A DNA stretch of 20,354 nucleotides, from contig NZ_JHAC01000022.1 in assembly GCF_000599865.1 (NCBI RefSeq), positions 1 through 20,354 of the forward strand, in the 5' to 3' direction. This document shows, one piece after another, positions 18,729 through 20,354 of the stretch; position 1 is the stretch's first letter, and each line of letters opens with the position of its first letter. A program made the position numbers and the translations under genes. The notes under the pieces are model-generated. The model did not search any database, was not told where the DNA came from, and was given only the letters and a program-made list of their open reading frames with translations. This stretch comes from Deinococcus phoenicis. GTDB lineage: Bacteria > Deinococcota > Deinococci > Deinococcales > Deinococcaceae.

Positions 18729-19342
18729 AGCGAAGCTCCTTCGGCAACTTCATCCTGAGCGGGTTCCAGCGCGACCGCGTCGATTACCAGGCGCTCGTGG
18801 CGCAGGATGTCGTAGGCATTCAGGCCCGCGACGGGCATGACGGTGGCCCAGGCGACGTTGCGTGCCGCACGGCGGGTCTGCTCGTCGTCGGTGACGATCA
18901 GCACGCGCTCGGAGCCGTCCAGACCGTTCTGTCCGGCCCAGGCGACAAAGCTCTTGGTCTTGCCGTCGAGGTCGAAGCCGTCCACCGCGAGCAGCTTGCC
19001 CATTTCCTGACGGTCCGCGAGGGCCATCGCCAGGCCGAGCTGACGCACCTTGCGGGGCAGGGTGTAGCTGTAGCTGCGGGGCTTGGGACCGAACGCGACG
19101 CCGCCGCCCACGAAGGTGGGAACGCTGCGGTCGCCGTGGCGGGCGTTACCGGTGCCCTTCTGGCCGTACATCTTCTTACCCGTCTTGCTGACCTGGGCGC
19201 GCGTCTTGGTGCTGGCGGTGCCGCGGCGGCGTCCGGCCAGCTGCCAGGTGACGACCTCGTGCAGCACGTGCGGGTTCACTTCCGGCAGGTCGAGCTCGAT
19301 GCTGCGGCCGCCGTTCTTGCCGATGACGTTGATCTGCGCCAT
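18725..19342 (-). CDS. rplD: 50S ribosomal protein L4 (uL4)
   Basis: L4 binds 23S rRNA and sends a long loop into the exit tunnel. In E. coli it also represses the S10 operon. The 205-residue product starts [20 protein letters not shown]. The tunnel loop is about residues 40-95, with [20 protein letters not shown] and [16 protein letters not shown]. The ATG at 19342, one base after the rplC stop, is preferred. The frame runs 15 codons further upstream but that part lies within rplC. I see no E. coli-like S10 leader: there is no room for one between tuf and rpsJ. Confidence 0.98.
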   Translation of the reverse strand: MAQINVIGKNGGRSIELDLPEVNPHVLHEVVTWQLAGRRRGTASTKTRAQVSKTGKKMYGQKGTGNARHGDRSVPTFVGGGVAFGPKPRSYSYTLPRKVRQLGLAMALADRQEMGKLLAVDGFDLDGKTKSFVAWAGQNGLDGSERVLIVTDDEQTRRAARNVAWATVMPVAGLNAYDILRHERLVIDAVALEPAQDEVAEGASL

Positions 19343-19343
19343 C

Positions 19344-20287
<944 letters not shown>

Positions 20288-20292
20288 TTGCT

Positions 20293-20354
<62 letters not shown>

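Overview
The window is about 20.4 kb of GC-rich bacterial chromosome. It is almost certainly Deinococcus. The lineage-typical points are an 80-residue IF-1 with a charged N-terminal tail, a 134-residue L14, zinc-binding (Cys4) S14, an RpoA that begins MDQKRPQLKARVDGDYGEF, and tuf joined directly to rpsJ. Several start codons also sit 6 nt behind a TANNNT box, the leaderless-mRNA arrangement known from deinococci. The assignment comes from recalled protein similarity, not a database search.

Positions 1-5100 hold a mixed set of accessory and housekeeping genes. They are the 3' end of an FtsH protease (+), an MscS-type mechanosensitive channel (-), a two-gene unit of a NYN-domain protein and the phospholipid-synthesis enzyme PlsX (-), a small DUF309 protein (-), thioredoxin (+), and an RBBP9/YdeN-type serine hydrolase (-). 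Three of these (DUF309, trxA, hydrolase) look leaderless. The NYN-plsX unit has a recognisable -35/-10 promoter followed by a perfect 8-bp inverted repeat.

Positions 5186-20354 are one long minus-strand run: the end of the str cluster (tuf) fused to the S10, spc and alpha clusters. In transcription order it reads tuf, rpsJ, rplC, rplD, rplW, rplB, rpsS, rplV, rpsC, rplP, rpmC, rpsQ, rplN, rplX, rplE, rpsN, rpsH, rplF, rplR, rpsE, rpmD, rplO, secY, adk, infA, rpmJ, rpsM, rpsK, rpsD, rpoA, rplQ, then a strong terminator. These 31 genes supply ribosomal proteins, the protein-export channel, adenylate kinase, an initiation factor and the RNA polymerase alpha subunit. Many neighbours overlap by 1 or 4 nt (TAATG, ATGA, GTGA), which suggests translational coupling. 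map, which often sits between adk and infA, is absent.

The run is not uniform. A good intrinsic terminator lies between secY and adk, and a strong hairpin plus a candidate promoter lie between adk and infA. Larger gaps with hairpins precede rplE, rpsH, rpmJ, rpsD and rplQ. These are the best places to look for undescribed regulation, including lineage-specific ribosomal-protein autoregulation.

No stretch over 300 bases lacks a gene. I see no rRNA, tRNA, CRISPR, insertion sequence, phage or defence genes, and no convincing novel multi-gene system. The interesting material is regulatory, plus a possible remnant of a lost gene next to the final terminator.
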